From assembly GCA_907165065.1 (NCBI GenBank), contig OU015530.1, forward strand, positions 48,283,465 to 48,347,464: 64,000 nt of DNA. The letters are read 5' to 3'. The notes under the pieces were generated by a model. The model worked only from the letters and a program-made list of their open reading frames with translations, had not been told where the DNA came from and did not search any database. Positions 38,609 to 53,228 of the stretch are shown one piece after another. The first letter of the stretch is position 1; every line of letters starts with the position of its first letter. Origin of the DNA: Caprimulgus europaeus. Taxonomy: Eukaryota; Chordata; Aves; Caprimulgiformes; Caprimulgidae. Position numbers and translations under genes: made by a program.

Positions 38609-41600
38609 AAAAATTACTAGATCTATAAAAATCTGGCCATCCCTGGGTTGGCTGCCTGGTTGCTGGTGTGGCCTTTTCTGTAAGAGAGGACTGGAACTGT
38701 ATCAATGGGTAACTTGTGCCTTCACCAATAAGTAGCTTAAAAACTCCTAAGAAGTGGCTATTAGTAGGCAGTTTGATTGATGTGAATAATATGATACTGA
38801 AAGGTACAATAAAAGCTCTTGAAATATGCAATAAAAGCAGTTAAACAACGTGTGTTTGATGTAGCTGTTGATGTTATTAATCTTAAAAATTCTTGCTAAG
38901 ATGATTTTGGAAAGTGCTAAATACATATATATGGAAAAACAACAAAAAAAAGGCGAAGCAGAACTCCACAGTAGAAGTTCCAGCTGTTACTTTTTGTTAT
39001 GACATGCTTTTTGGCCAGATGGAGGTTTGTGATCTCACTGTTTGTTAAGTAATACATTGCTCTTCTTTTTTATGGTAAGTGTGACTACTTTCTTTAATAC
39101 TGTGGTTTTTTAGCAGTAATCTTTGAAGTGGTGGTGGGTATAACGTGTATGTGCTGCATAAATACATATGGTAAATTAATTATGAGTGCTGAATCTTTTG
39201 TAGAGAGAAAGGAAACATTAAGTAAAATAAAAGGTAAAATTACAGTTAAGATGCCATAAACTGGTAGCTGTTACACTGTCTATGCAAGGAAGTACGCTGC
39301 TTCAGAACAGCGTTGTAGCCTGGTAGTATTTTCTATCTATAATTGCAAAAGCAAGTGGAAATGCTGTGTTGCATACAGCAATATTTCACATACTGTGTGC
39401 CCTAAAAGTATGTGAACAATACAACACAATATTGTGCAATAAATATAAACAATATAAAATGTATTATGTTACATAATTGGAGCAGAGACCTCACAAAAGG
39501 CCAAACTTGTAAAATAGGCTCTAGTTGAGCTATAGTCAAAATAGGAATGGGAAACTTATATTAGTCCATTGTGCATGGCTTTGCTGGACACTGAAGTTGT
39601 CACAGGAAGCTGAAGATATGTTTATAGGGTAGTTTATAGCTTGCACTGCTTTTAAAAACAGCAGGGGAGAAAAGAGTTAATATCTTGAGTTATTTATGAC
39701 CTTTTTTTATTTGTTAGTTTCTCACATCCAGGAAACAAGCTTTAAACAAAGAAAAGCTGTTTAAGAACCACTCTAGATCCTTGCTAGTAACAAGGGCCTT
39801 GCTATTGCTGTTTAACAAATTATCTAATTCTAACATCAAGACACTCTCACTTTCTTCTCTTTGCTTCATTATCATCACTGAACTTAACAAAGACTGATTC
39901 ATCATTGCTCCAGTAAGATGTGAAGAGCAGCAACGAGATCGAGGGCTGTTGTGCAAGGGCTGCGCGAGTAGATAACCCCTCTCTGAAGGGCTCCAGAGCA
40001 AACAGGCAGGCAGCAGAGGGGTGCGGCGGTGGGTGACAAACCGAAATCACAGGCTGATCTCCTCATTGACCCTGGTGCCCTGGAAGCGCTCGTTGGGTGC
40101 CAGTTTCTGTGCTGATCCATCATGGCAGCTCGGAAGCTCTCTCCCAGGAATCCCATATGCACAATGCACAACCCACCTGGCCCATCCCATCGTCGCCTTT
40201 TCACAGGATTTGGCTAGTGCTGGCAGTGAGCTAGCGACCTTCCTCTTCCACATTCTTCTTATTTTCATCTGGCAGCCTGCACAGAAGCACCATGGGTTAG
40301 GTGTTGCCAAGACTCTTACTAGCAATGGACCCAGGCCACAGCTGTGAAGAATGAAAGAACCACTTAGAAATGTCCCTGGGCATCACTTGCTAAGAAAGCA
40401 AATGTTGCTTTGCACTTACCTGCCGGGCTTTATCCTGAAAGGCTCTTCTTCCCAGCTTGTGCCAGTAAGGTACTTTGTACCTTTTTTCCTTCACTGACCT
40501 TTCACACTGAAGGTAGATGCCTGCCTGTCTTTCACATAAGCTCTTCTGCTTTCATTTGACGTTAGCTGGAGACCTCCTCCAGGAGATCTAGCAGTACTCT
40601 GCGTCAGGGTAGTAGATTGGAAGTGTGGGCAAACTACTTCCATGTCTGTAAGCAATTGCTCCTCAGGAGGAGGATTCTGCAGTCCCTTGAACTAGAAGGT
40701 TTTCTCCCTTTTCAGCTTAAAGAGTTTAAATACAATTCTCTTGAGAAAGTTGTTCAGCTCTTTCACAAACAGTTGTTGTTGATACAGCTAATTTTCTTTA
40801 AAGAAAGCACTCTCTGTGCCCTTATTTCCATGTTAACCAGATGAAAGAATGCCCTTTTTAGCTCTTGGATGCTGCAGAAACACTGAAACTCTAAAAGCAA
40901 ATAGACAGACTCGGTTTGTAGTAATTTTTCTGTTTAAAAAGGTGATAATATCTGAAAATTATTCCAAAGGAAAATCTCTCAAACTTCTACAGAGATTTTG
41001 CATTCTCGGGTAGACTGTAGTTGTCTTACAGTGTGCTCTAACTCCAGCTCATTTGTTTCCATTCCTGTTTTGAATGTTTCCCAAAATGAGCTTGATTAGA
41101 AGAGAAGATGAAAATGCCACTCTTGGCTGTATTTCAGCCATATAAATACATACTGATATATTGAAGGAACTTGTTAAATGTTCAGACCTATTCTGAGATA
41201 CTACCAGGACTATTGAAGACTTGCCATTAAATCCTTTTCAGTCCTACTTCCTGCTCTCCTAATACATTTAATTCGGCAAGCTACACGTCTGTGACTGAGA
41301 CCTTATCCTGTTTCCAAAGTCACATGCAAATCTGTTGATTCTTACGGTATACTTCTTTGAAATAATATCTTGTCCTGTCTAGAAGATCTGTTTGGTTTTC
41401 AGAAGATAAGCATTCTGGACAAGGACAGTTTTATCCAGTATTCTGGCAAAGTGAAAAGCTTGTTTTGAAATGCATGGAAATAGTGTGCATTAATAGGAAG
41501 AAATCACCTAGAAACACAGTTTTTGGCACAGCCCAACTTCTTTTTCCTGATCAAAGCCTAAATTCTTAGAGGAAGACTTCAGGTTGCAGTAATCACACCT

Positions 41601-41697
41601 TTGGTGCTTCATCAAATAGCAGCAAATGAAGGAATAGGGATCTTTTTGACATTATGAAGTGTCTGCCATCCAAATTCTAACAAGCACAATCATTTGT

Positions 41698-41735
41698 ACT
41701 ACTACTGCTACTACTACTACTATTATTATTATTAT
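41698..41735. repeat. (ACT)n/(ATT)n trinucleotide microsatellite
   Basis: ACT units with one GCT interruption change into ATT units within 38 bp. The shift from ACT to ATT is one base per unit. Confidence 0.9.
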
Positions 41736-44700
41736 GACAAGAGGAAACCATTACAGTGATCACACTATGGGAAAATGCTGTGACGGTGTCTTCTTTGCAC
41801 TTTCACAGTGACTAAAAGTGTTTGGTTAACATTAAAAGCACAGTACCTTGGCTGGGAGGTGACAGCATGGCATTCTGGAGACTGTGCTCAGGTATTCTGA
41901 GGTCATATAATTTAATTTTGTGAGTTGCTTTCAAAATAGGCAAGCATCCTGAAAATGCTTTATACTTGCATGTGTGGCTTCATAGCGGGATGTGTTCTTA
42001 CCAAGTGGCAATGTGCCTCTTTTATATTCTGTTGATGCAGCTAGCAAACAGTGGCTGACTGTTTAGAAACTCGTGATACTGTAATTTCCAGTCTGCAGAG
42101 AGAATTTAATCTTTTGAAAGACTGGATGGTTTTTTGAACCTTTAATGGATTATTTTACAGAAGGAAGAAAACCATAGGCTGTGCCTGAAATGCTTTGCTG
42201 AAAAATTCTCTCTTGAAAACTTCTTCTTTGAATGAGGTATTTGGGATACCACCTTAGCTCAGTGCTCTCCAGAGACATCAATAGAAAAGCCCCCTGAGGC
42301 TCTGCACAGCAACTAAATTTTCATTTCCATTTGTTCTCCTTCAGAGTGTCCTTGGGGCTTCAGAAACTTACAGGATGAGGGAAGAGAGATGCAGCTGATA
42401 CAAAGTGATAATTCACATGACATTTAGGGATATAGTTCTGCAAGACTCGAGCAGAGAAAATCTGCCCAAATTGGATCCATACTATCCCATCATCCTTATT
42501 GAGTGGTATAGATTAAAATCTAAGGCAATATTTTGTCAACACATTCCAAATTTAAAATCAGATGAGCTATAAAAAAAGAAAAGAAATTGAATGTAAATCC
42601 ACCAAAAGGAAAAGATTAAACTTCGGAGAAAATTAAGTATTTCTATGTGTTAGAGCACGTACAGAATGTCTCACTATCTATTAAGTGCCGTGCATTTGGT
42701 TTCCATGATGTCTTATCTTAGCAACACATTTGTTATTTTCTGTTCTGCCTTCCTTTTGCAGCAGAAGGTACAGAATGCAACGTGTCTTTTGAGGTCTCTG
42801 GGTGATACTATTGTAGGAGGATTAGATAATTTTGACAAAATATGTAGCTAGGGTGGTGCCTTTCGCTTTAATGTTTAGTCTTCTTTAAAGTGAGAGTGCA
42901 ACAATTTATGTATATTAAATCTGAAGATATTGCAATTTATCCCATAGAATAAATTTAATTCCAATTTATGTAGAGTATTGTCAGAATTCTCATGTGTATT
43001 TTAGAGACTTTGGGACAAGGTTTCCTGTTGCCAGTCATCACTGACTTTTGGGAGATGTAAGATTTGCACAGCTTCTGCGGAGGTGAACTTTGAAAGTGGA
43101 ATTAGAGCTGTATGGTAGGAGGTATAAGTGTGTCTAAGTGTTTGGTATTGTGTGCTGAAGTGCATGAAATTAGATGGCAATACCTTTTCTATCTTAGTAA
43201 TTCCAAGTAAGGATTGCAGAAATACCTACTTGAACAAATGAGAGACGTCAAGTACTCGGTGCTGTATAGGCTGGGTGACGAGTTGCTGGGGCCCGAAGCC
43301 GTGCTATGTAATTGGCGTCCTTTTTAGTCCCTTCTACCTCCTTTTTTTCACCCCAGACTGCCGGTGGGCGATGTGTGGGCTCAAATGGGACCCTGTGTTC
43401 CATGAGCTCAGTCCAAAGCCTTTGGAAGCATTTCTGAATCTTTCCACTGATTTCAATGGCATTTGAACCAAGGCCTATGTTATTATCCGAAATTTGAATG
43501 CAAGCCCACTGCCTTGAGGGTAAAGTTTAATTTAAACTAATAATTTAAGTTACCTTACAGAACAGGGATCTACTCCATTCAGCGTGTTGAATCAGTAAGT
43601 CATGCATTTTCTGTTTGGATAACTGCTACCACACTATGATTCATGGCCCATGCAATGCTTAGCATGGCAGTTTTGTCATTAAGCAGTGCGAACGAGTCCG
43701 GGGAGGCTGTAAAAGCAGCCTCCATAGACTGCAGCAAGACATTTGAAACCACCTATTTAGAGACGATCAGCTCTGGAAGAGGCCTTGCTGGGGTCAGACC
43801 CCATTTCAGTTGAAGTTATGTGTTGAATAAATGAGAGTTGTAATGGTTGCAAAGATTTGCACATCTTTGAAATGCCTCAGAGCGGGTTTTTCAGAGGCTT
43901 TTTTGACACCTTTTGACATCAGGATCTCTCAATTTCTTGTTTTCTTACTCTTTAGCTGTAAATTCGGGTGTAAGATGTGTTAGGCCAGCGTAGGTGTTAG
44001 GGCAGTGGTGTGACTGAGGTCGAGTTTAGCCCAGTGGAGTTCCCACTCCCTCTGTTTTGAATGGAATTTGAGTTTTTCTATTTAACTTCAACAGGGAAAA
44101 GCAAATAAAATGAGCTTTTGAAATACTCATCCAAGTCAGATTGGTCCCATTGCCTCTACGCTGTGACCCAGCAGTCATCTGTAGCAGACTCGCATTAGGA
44201 TGTGGGTGTAACCAGTGAAGTTTTAGCTGAGGTCCTCCTGGTCATCTCGTCTCACAAAAGGGGCTCTGGGCCTTGCTGTTAACATGTGGGGTCTCTCTGA
44301 ACTGTTCCCAATTTTGAACATGTGCAGCAGCATCCCAAGTCAAAATTTCAACTCTGATGCTCGTTTTGAGAGTTTTTCTTCTCTCTTCTCAAAGGTAATA
44401 TTGCAGTGCCTTAACGGTGTCAGTGTTTTATTTATAAAATGGAGCCTACTAAGTGTATTTGGTTTATAAAATGCTCTATAATGTATTCTGAGATTGCTTC
44501 ATCATTTATGCTATGCAGCAAAGAAGGTTTGTTGATAGTTTGATTAACCTGTATTATGAGATTTCTAGTTCCTTTATTTTCTGTAATTGCATAATAACAT
44601 ACCAGTTAGTTTTAGCTCCAAGTAATATCATTGAATCAATATACCTCAAAATGATTGAGTCAGCCTGTGTAATGGCTTAGTAAGTTGCAAATTTTTCACT

Positions 44701-47700
44701 AGTTCATTTTTTGATAGGAATTTTTTAAAAAATGACCACATTCTTCTTATCCTTCATCACTTTATGCATGCACGGAAAAAACTAGTGATTTGGCTATATG
44801 CTGATGTGAATAACTTGAGAGTATGACTATCCAGATTTCATCTAGCATGCTTTCACTTCCATCTCTTTAATTAACAAATTGTTATCAGTTAAAAAGCTTT
44901 AAAATGGTTTTTGAGCCACAGCGTTTCAGTGTAAGTTCTTGGGGCAGAAATTTGAGCTGGGGAGTCCTGCACATGTCACTGCTGGGAAGGTGCAGAGTGA
45001 AACTTGTTGAGCGGGTGGAGGATGAGGAACTCCTGGTAAGAGGTGCCAGGTGGAGGGTGATGGTCATGGCAAGAAAGAACACCGAGGGTGGGAGCAGAGA
45101 GTGCAGAACCAGAAGCTACTGGTGAAATGGGGGAGATGCTGACAGCAAGAGGAGGAAGAAGGGAAGAGAAGTGGAAGCCTGCAGTGAATGCAAGACAGAT
45201 TAGCATCTGGGAGAGGTGAGTGGGATCATAGGCTCAGACTGTGAAGTTAATATACGTGGTCAGTTGGTAAGTGGCTAGTAAAATACTTTGCTTCATCTTC
45301 CATCATGTACTTGTCTGTGTTCCACTTCTGGTTGGAATGGAAGTGTGAGAAACAGAGAGATGTCTGTTGTGCACCTGAAAGTATCCACACGAAGTGCAAA
45401 ACCTTTTCACTTCACTTTCAGGAGGCTTTGTTTTATTCCTAGAATTAAGAAACAAAAACCAGAGCACACAAGTAGCAGGGAAACTGAATGTTGGTTGCTG
45501 GGTTTGGCCTTCAGTGCAGTACGTGTGTGTTGATCTGATCATTAACTTCCAATTTGCAGAGATATTCTAAGGTAAATATTGTCTGTTTCTGAACATTGTT
45601 CCACTTTGAGACCACAGTCTTTTAAAATACTACTTTGTTTTATTTTTATTTGTTTTATTTCATGTTATTTACTCATTTAGCAGTTGCTTTGTAAGATTAG
45701 TATCACGTAGCACATGTGCTGATTTCTCTATCTCTTGGTGTACTCTCCTTTTGTTTCTCTGGAGATGCATTTCAGTGGGTGTGGAGAGATCTGAATTCGT
45801 GCACATGCACTTTGTATTGCATTCCTGCCTTGATTTAGAACCTCTTGGAGACCAGCTGCAGCCTTACTTAAAAAGAGGAGAGGGTGGGTGGCTAGCTATG
45901 GACGTGTCCTGCAGAATAGGAACAGGCAGTTACAGTTGTGAATGGGTGTGCTTCTTATCTTCTCTTGAAACTCTGGAGCGTATATCTTATTGATGTAAAG
46001 TTCAAACATTCATTTGTTTTTTTGAAAACTAAAGCTGCCATTTCTGCAAAATTATAGTAAACAAGAAACCTAGAAGGAGATAAAATAAAGATGACCGCCA
46101 GTCACAAGATTTATTAAAATTTTACAACTGTCTATTAAATTGAGTAGCCTGTCCAGTAGAGAGAGTTATTGAAATGGCAGATGTTAAGCTCAGTGTTTGG
46201 CTACTGATTCTATTAGAATTGCCCTGCCAATATTTAATATGAAGAAACTGTTTTTGTGATATACTTAGCACAAAGAAACGGAATTTGTGCACTTTTTTCA
46301 TGAAAACAGCGGCAGAGAGTTTAATGACGCGCTGGGAACTTGCTCATCCTTTGAAAACAACCTTTTAGTCAAAACACGATAAGCATGTAAGGGCGGAACC
46401 GAGGGGTCACCAGATTTACCAGTTTGTTTCTAAACAAACCTCTTGATTACGGTAAAGCCGAGCCTGGTGCCTGGAGCCCATGACTTCGTCTGCTGCTTTT
46501 ACCTCTGAATCCTCTCCCTGGCTGCTAGCATTTTATGAAACCGCTCTGATTTATTTAGAACTTTTCGTTGTACCCGCTGCATGCTTCTATCCTTTTTTTT
46601 TTCACCTTCTCCAGTGTAGCCTCCCGCTGTGTGACTAACTAGTTCAAATGAAATAGTGCGGAAATCCTCCCAGCAACAAGGAAATGCAGTTGGCTTTTAG
46701 TACCAAATTTAAGATTTATTTCCAGAGTTGGAGCTGATTTTATTGGGCAGATCTTCAGGTGGCTTAAACATTTCCAAAGGTCCAGTGTCCTGTAAGGATG
46801 GGGCACCTCTCCCTCCCTGGCAGAGCTCTCTGCAGGGGCTGCTGGCTGACCCAGCCGGGGCTGGAGCCCATCCTGCCCTCCCTGCTTGCAAAACGCTGCC
46901 CTTGTCAACCTTCTGCCACCCTGCAGTCTCAAACAGTCTGGTCTTGCTACAGACTGACCTAGTGCCAAACAGATCTTCAGGCAAAGATCAAAGTTGCAGG
47001 CCTGTGTATTTCTGTAGCTAGGGCTGCAAGCTGGTAATTAAAAGTGATTTTCCTTTCTTAAGTAATGGGCTTATTTTGCACCTGTCCTCATCCTCTGGCT
47101 TGTGGCTTGGGAGAAGGTTCTTGTAAGAACAAGTGAAAGCCAAGGATTCAGAGTTCTGCAAATGCAACAGATAGTTGGGATACATTTGAGGAAGCCGATT
47201 AGCTGCAGTATGAAGTGACAAGTTGGTTAAAATTACAGGATTTCAGATACACTGTCGGGTTCATACTGTGCTTTGGCTGGAAGCTGCAGCAGTGCCTTAC
47301 CAGGAACTCAAAACACTTAATTCATGTGCTTAAAAACAGTGGTGTAAAATGTCTGATGCTTAGTATTTAAACCTTTAAACCTGGTGCTTCAGAATTGGTG
47401 TTTTTATAAGCATGGCATAACTAAAGGACTGTCTGTTGTATTTGAAATAAGAAGATGCCATGAAATGTAATTTTGAAGCTGCCACTTCCCATAAAAATTG
47501 ACTGGCATTTTGCTGTAGTGAAGACTTGAAGGGCCAGATTGTGGCTACTGTGTGAAAGGAGGTGGGGGCAGAAGATTAATCCTCTCTGGATGCTCTACAA
47601 AGAGCCAGACACATTCAGGCTGTAATTAAGCATTTTTGTTAAAACAAAGTGGGATTTCAGTCAATAATAAACTCTGATCAGTTCCTGTGGCTAGGGTCTT

Positions 47701-49930
47701 ATACCTTGTCTTCAATTTTCTCTACTTTCTCTTGACCCCTCTCAACCCCATTTTAAATTCTACTGTCTTACCTTTATTCTTTTGTTTTCTTTTTAGGTAA
47801 TTTTGTTTTCAATGCTAACTTAGTAATTTGATCTATTTCATCTTAAATTAAGTCTTTTTGGTTAATCTTAGTAGGTTTTCTTTGTTTTTGGTGACTTACT
47901 GGTCCTTAATTAGAACCTTGTTTCATTTTTAAGGGTTGATGAATAGACAGGTGCTTTTTGGTAGGATTCTGTGATTTTTTTGCTAATACTTTAAGAAAAG
48001 ATCTAGAACAATATTTACATTCATATACTAATTTCCATCCTAATTCCCGGGCTGCAAGCTTATTGCTTTGCTGAATTGCAGCCACCTCAGAGGACTGTAG
48101 CAGCCAAGGACAGCGAGGCAGGAATCTAAGGGGTTTTTTTTCCAAAAAGCCCCAAGCTATCTTCTTCATCCAAGGCTGGCACACAGGGTATGGATATTTA
48201 AGGTCTCATCTGAAAGATGCAAATGAACAGACTGCCATGAGTTAGAGGTAATTAAAACCACATATTGAGATAATCAGCCAATTCAGTTCTTGCTTTATTG
48301 CAGTCTGTTTTCTAATTTGAGGGATATGTTTTTATGGTGTTAGATTTTCTGTATATTCACCAATGCACAGAAAAGGTAGCTGTGTGTAGCCTGCTTGTGC
48401 CAGCAGAGAAGAAATGTGTTTGCAAGCAGGGATGATTGGCGCGCCATCCTTTGTAGGGTGCATGTGTGAAGCTGTGTATGGACAAATGGGGAACATGAGA
48501 ACATCTGGTCTCAGATATTTTGTTCCTCATGAAATATGGAGCAGAGCTGAGCCTGTAGAGTCTTCAGTCACTAGGAAATATCCAGGACGAGGATTATTTT
48601 TACCAAAATTGCAATACCAACTTGCCTTTCTTATTATGCCCAAGTGAGTAATTTTCAGTAGCTGGTGGTGATGAGTGTAATTATCTCCTTGAGAGGTGGG
48701 ATGGCAACAACCACCTTTTCCAACGGGGAGGCTGTGTAAAGCCGTTCCTATAATGTGCATGGTTCTGTGTCTGTTGTAGTTTTAGTGTTTCTCCTGGTAC
48801 TTGAGAACGTTTTCACAGGGAGTGTAAGGTAGGCTGGTTTTCATTTTAATACCTGAAAAAATTTGGCCATTTTTTTCTAGACATCTCTTTGACTCTGTGG
48901 TGGTGACTTTCCCATCCTTCTCCACTGTATAGATGTCATGGGCTGTGAACATCTCTTGCTGGGGAAGGGCGTTTGGAGCAGCAGCTCCAGCCCAAGATCT
49001 CCAGAGGGATCTCTGACCCAAGTTTGGGACCAGTGCTTGGCCACACGCTGTTCCCTCTGCAACGGCAGCTGCCCCAGCTGCATCCGAGGTGGAGGTAGCA
49101 CAGCTGCTGCCAGGATGAGTCCTTAGCAGTCATCTTCTGCACTCCCATTTTTGAAGGTCCTTCTGTTATTTCACTCACTACAGATGATGTGGTCCAAATG
49201 CTGGTCTGTGCTTCACTGGTATTAACCTGGTGAATGAAATCCCTTTTGCTTTGGCTGAATTTCTTTAGAGAATGGCTACTTTTAAGAAGGCTGGACCTTA
49301 GGTGTGAGAGGAATTAACCCAGAAGCAAGACCAGTAGCAATAACTGATGCCACTGTTAATGGTTTAGCCCGATGTGGGTAGTAGCACTGCAGTACTCCCT
49401 CGTCCAGGGCTGAGGAAATGAAGGTGAAGTGAGTTAGAACAGTATGATTTCAGTCTTGTGAATAATGAAAGATAAAGTGATAGCCACACACAAAGGATTA
49501 ATTTTTGCTCGGTAAGTTTAATTAATAACTTGCAGGAAGTCAATTTCTGTCTTCAGTCAAATGGATGAAGGACAGAAGATCAATTTTCCATCTACATCTA
49601 GTTTCTGGCAGGTTTAGGGCTGCAGGGGTCCTTTTTCCCCTCACTACATTTGGAGGCAGCTGCTTCTGAACGTGCGTTTGAGCCATGGCAGGACAACAGG
49701 TGGAACTGATTGTCAAATCTTATCTCTATTCATTAATCTTAAATAGTATTATTCCAAAGTGTCTGTATAAAAGTAATTATCATAACCTGTCTTTCTAAAT
49801 CAGTATGCCATGGCTAATGTTTTGGCTTCCTTCCCTCTGATGCTGTCACGCTCTGGTGCATCCTGCATTTTTGCCTTGTAAGACTTCATCCCAGAAGAAA
49901 ACGCTTGAGGATATTTGTTTTCCTTTTATT

Positions 49931-49948
49931 CCCCCCCCCCCCCCCCCC
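49931..49948. repeat. 18-bp cytosine homopolymer
   Basis: Eighteen consecutive C bases are preceded by a T-rich stretch. The length is error-prone in any sequencing technology and should not be taken as exact. Confidence 0.95.
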
Positions 49949-52900
49949 TGCAATGGATTAATTCTATAATTCTATTTAACTGGGTTAATTGGTGTTAGCC
50001 GGGAAATAAATCTGTCCTGGCAAAGAGGTTGAATTGTAAACTGAAGTGACCTGTGTTACCCAGTATCTTAGCCGTCAGATAAGACCGTATAAGAAACTTG
50101 GTGTGTTATTGTAACAGATCTCCTTACCAAGGAGAGGTTTTCCTTGCACGGTAAGTTAGCCTTGGCTGTAACAAACCTCGGGTGGAGTTTCTGTGGCAGG
50201 CAGCTCTGACACCGAGTTCCTTGTGTGCAGAATGGGAATGTGGGTGCCGCTCTGGCCCTTGGCAGTGTTGCCTGGTGTTTGCAGTAATGGTGTGACTTGT
50301 CCCTTGATAAGAGAGGAAGATCTTAGGATATGAGGATTTGGATAGGAAATGGGTCAGTTGCTCATTGAATGCATTGGAATATCTTATCTGTATAGTGGAG
50401 CTTAATTTTCCACCTAACACTTCACAAATTCTCTTCACGTCTCTACACTGTAAGGAGAAATTGGGCATTTGAATTACTGCTTGCTTTCTGTGATTCCTTT
50501 TCTTATTTTCAGATTGAACCTGAGATACTAGTTTATTCTTTAGCATTTCCTACAGAGATAACTGGTAATATTTAATATTGACATTATCTGACAGAATGAA
50601 AGCTCTTGAGTTGCATTTTAATGCTTAAAAGTATTACTGGTGAAGCCTTCTCCAGGTTTGAGTTCCATTTTCCCACCTTGGAGCTTTCTCAAAAGAGCAA
50701 AGGGCGTAACATGCTTTCTTTTCCTAAGAGGCTGTTCTCTACAAATAAGATGAGTGAAACTAGCACTAATTTGGTTGTTTTAAGCTTGCCATAAGAATCC
50801 TCTGCCTTGTGTTTAGGAAATGTATTGCAATTCCTGATTGCCTCATCTTTTTACAGAGACTAGTGCCTTGAAGCTGCTGTCCTGTAGCTAGTTCGGTTAT
50901 CTCTGGTGACTGCAAAAGCAGACTCAGTTTGTTTAAGCACGGTACCTTCTGTGAATAAATCAAGGAAATCAACCAATAAATCAAGGGTAGACTCTAGGCT
51001 GAATTTAATTTTTGTTTATGGTAGAAAACCACAGGATGCATTTGTAATTCAGAAATAGTAGAACTACTCTTTTCTCATACTCTTCCCATTGGTTTTCGTA
51101 CTGTTTTACAACTTCTTAATTTAGTTAACAGCTTTGCTGTTTGTGCAGTCAAGCAAACAAATGACTCTAGTGTGTGATTACAAAGGGTATAACAGTTACT
51201 TGAATTTGAACCTAACAAAAACCTGATAACCTCTAGAGTATCTCCTGTAAAATATTGTTTTGTCCAGTTAAGAATTAAGCACTTTATTTACCTGGCCCAT
51301 TTCCCATAGCGTTGTTACCTGCACGTGCCCTTGTAATGCTCTCTTTTGTAGGGAAATGCTGGTGTCTTTGCTTCACTGGTGGACATAGCCTTATGAACAA
51401 ACCAAGAGAGAAGCCTCTGGAGGTCTGTGGGCATGACAGCACATGGTTTGTGGGTGCTGGACCCCCGTAGCTGAGTGCAGAACCAGAGCTGTCTACCTTC
51501 ACATGCTGGGTCATGCATGAGACAAAGCTGCCTTTACATGTGACCTAAAAAGAAATACAGAAATCCTATATACTGATTACTTGGGTTTTATCTTACGCCA
51601 CAGATAGTGTTCTTTATTGATTAAATAATAAATAGTGTTTGTTATTGCTTAAACAAAAGAGTATATCTGAAATGGCAGCTGGTCTGTAGGGCTGGTTTCT
51701 GCAGTCGTGGGGATACAAAGATGCCTCACTCCTTCTGGATCAGCATCTTGCTTCCCTTCTTGAGTTCTCCGCAGCTCTTCCAAGAGGCATTTGGTCTTGC
51801 TCTCTGAAGGTGTTCAATAGCAGGAGCAGGTAGTGATCCTTCATACCTTTTGCATTCACTTTTCCACTCTCCACAGCTGGCACTGCAGGTTTGCACTGCC
51901 TTGATAGTTTTGGCATTCTCATCTGTGGCTTGATGAATTCCCAATCCACCCTAGTGTACCCGGGAATAAAACACTGTATAATGGGCTGTACAGACAGGGT
52001 AGGCAAGCTCGAACAAAGAGGGTAGAGAATGGGCTTTCAGAGCTTTCACCTTCTTTTATTATCTTCTGTACATTGCATAGTGATGAATTAGCTTACTGTG
52101 CAGTTCTAGTTTTCTGCCTCCAAAATATCTGACTTGAAACATAAGATTAGACCTTGAATTCACTTGTTTTAAAATAAGTTAACTACAAGGTTTTAGAATT
52201 CTGTAGATATTTTACTTTCTATGCTGAACAGAAGGCTTGAGAACATACAGTCTTTTCCAGATATGTACAGTGCTGTTAGTATGTACATAGGATTTCAGTG
52301 TCTGTAACTCAGTGGTGCTGTCCTTACTAATATTTCATTTGAAGATTCAATCTGTTCCCTTCTCACCTGAGAGTAAATATTAAACCAGGAGAAATATGTG
52401 AATTCTTAATGCCATTTGGACAGTACTCCTCAGAACTGGCATGGTCCTGGTAAATTCCCAGCAACACCAAATGTGCTAATGTGGGTTCAGTTTCTGTCAG
52501 TCTGAGTGTCACCAGAGAAAATGGAAATACCCCAAGCCAGATCTGTGTGTGTAGCTAATAATAAGGGTGAGATGACTGTTTCACCGGGCTGCAACTCTGA
52601 AATAGTTCCCTTTCCTTTCCTGTAAATGGGAGACTGTAATAATGATTTGGGTCTGTAAACATTTTTCCCCCAACATCAGCAAAGAATTGTTGCATGTAGT
52701 GTTACATACCATTTTTGTTGGTACAAGTGCTACCAAACCTCCAAAGGTTCAATGACTCTTCCCAAATCATTCAGAAGTTTCCTTATAGCATGAGGTGTAG
52801 TAGTTAGGAAAAACTGTGAGTCCATTATTTACCGATAGTCACTGAAGCCATTACAAATTACACGCAGATTCCCAGTTAGACTTTCTAAAAGGATAACACA

Positions 52901-53228
52901 ATTCTGTAATGGTTCCAAATTAAACTTTCAGGGATTATTCTGTAAAAGGTCCTTAGCCCAATGAGGTGTGAAAATTCCTTCAGTTTGTTACCTTAATTAG
53001 TAATTAAGTACACAATACAATTTTTTTCTTGATTTTTTTTTTTTCCTATGGAAAATATACATGGATTCTACTTAAAAATAACTTTAGAATGACAAAATGC
53101 CCTGCATTTTAGGAACCCTAAGCAGATCAAAACAGATAGGCAGAATGAGCTCTTGGATTTCTCTTGCTATACCTTACAAAAACTACCATTTTTTTCTAAA
53201 GACAGCATCCTCATTGAATGTAGAGCAT

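Larger units (their letters stand above)
30209..53228. other. Intron 1, central part: mostly unique sequence
   Basis: This 23-kb stretch holds no recognised exon, RNA gene or intact transposon. Structured items are short (TG)n runs (about 31,898), a (TTTG)n run (38,581-38,604), a (TG)n(TA)n tract (36,813-36,846), a trinucleotide tract (41,698-41,735), an 18-C homopolymer (49,931-49,948) and a GC-rich patch at about 46,790-46,930. Conserved non-coding elements could be hidden here but cannot be seen without alignment. Confidence 0.5.

Noticed and set aside
43702..43723. Perfect 8-bp hairpin stem with 6-nt loop (GGAGGCTG...CAGCCTCC)
   Set aside because: Many such stems are expected by chance in 64 kb, and no T-run or RNA-gene context follows it.
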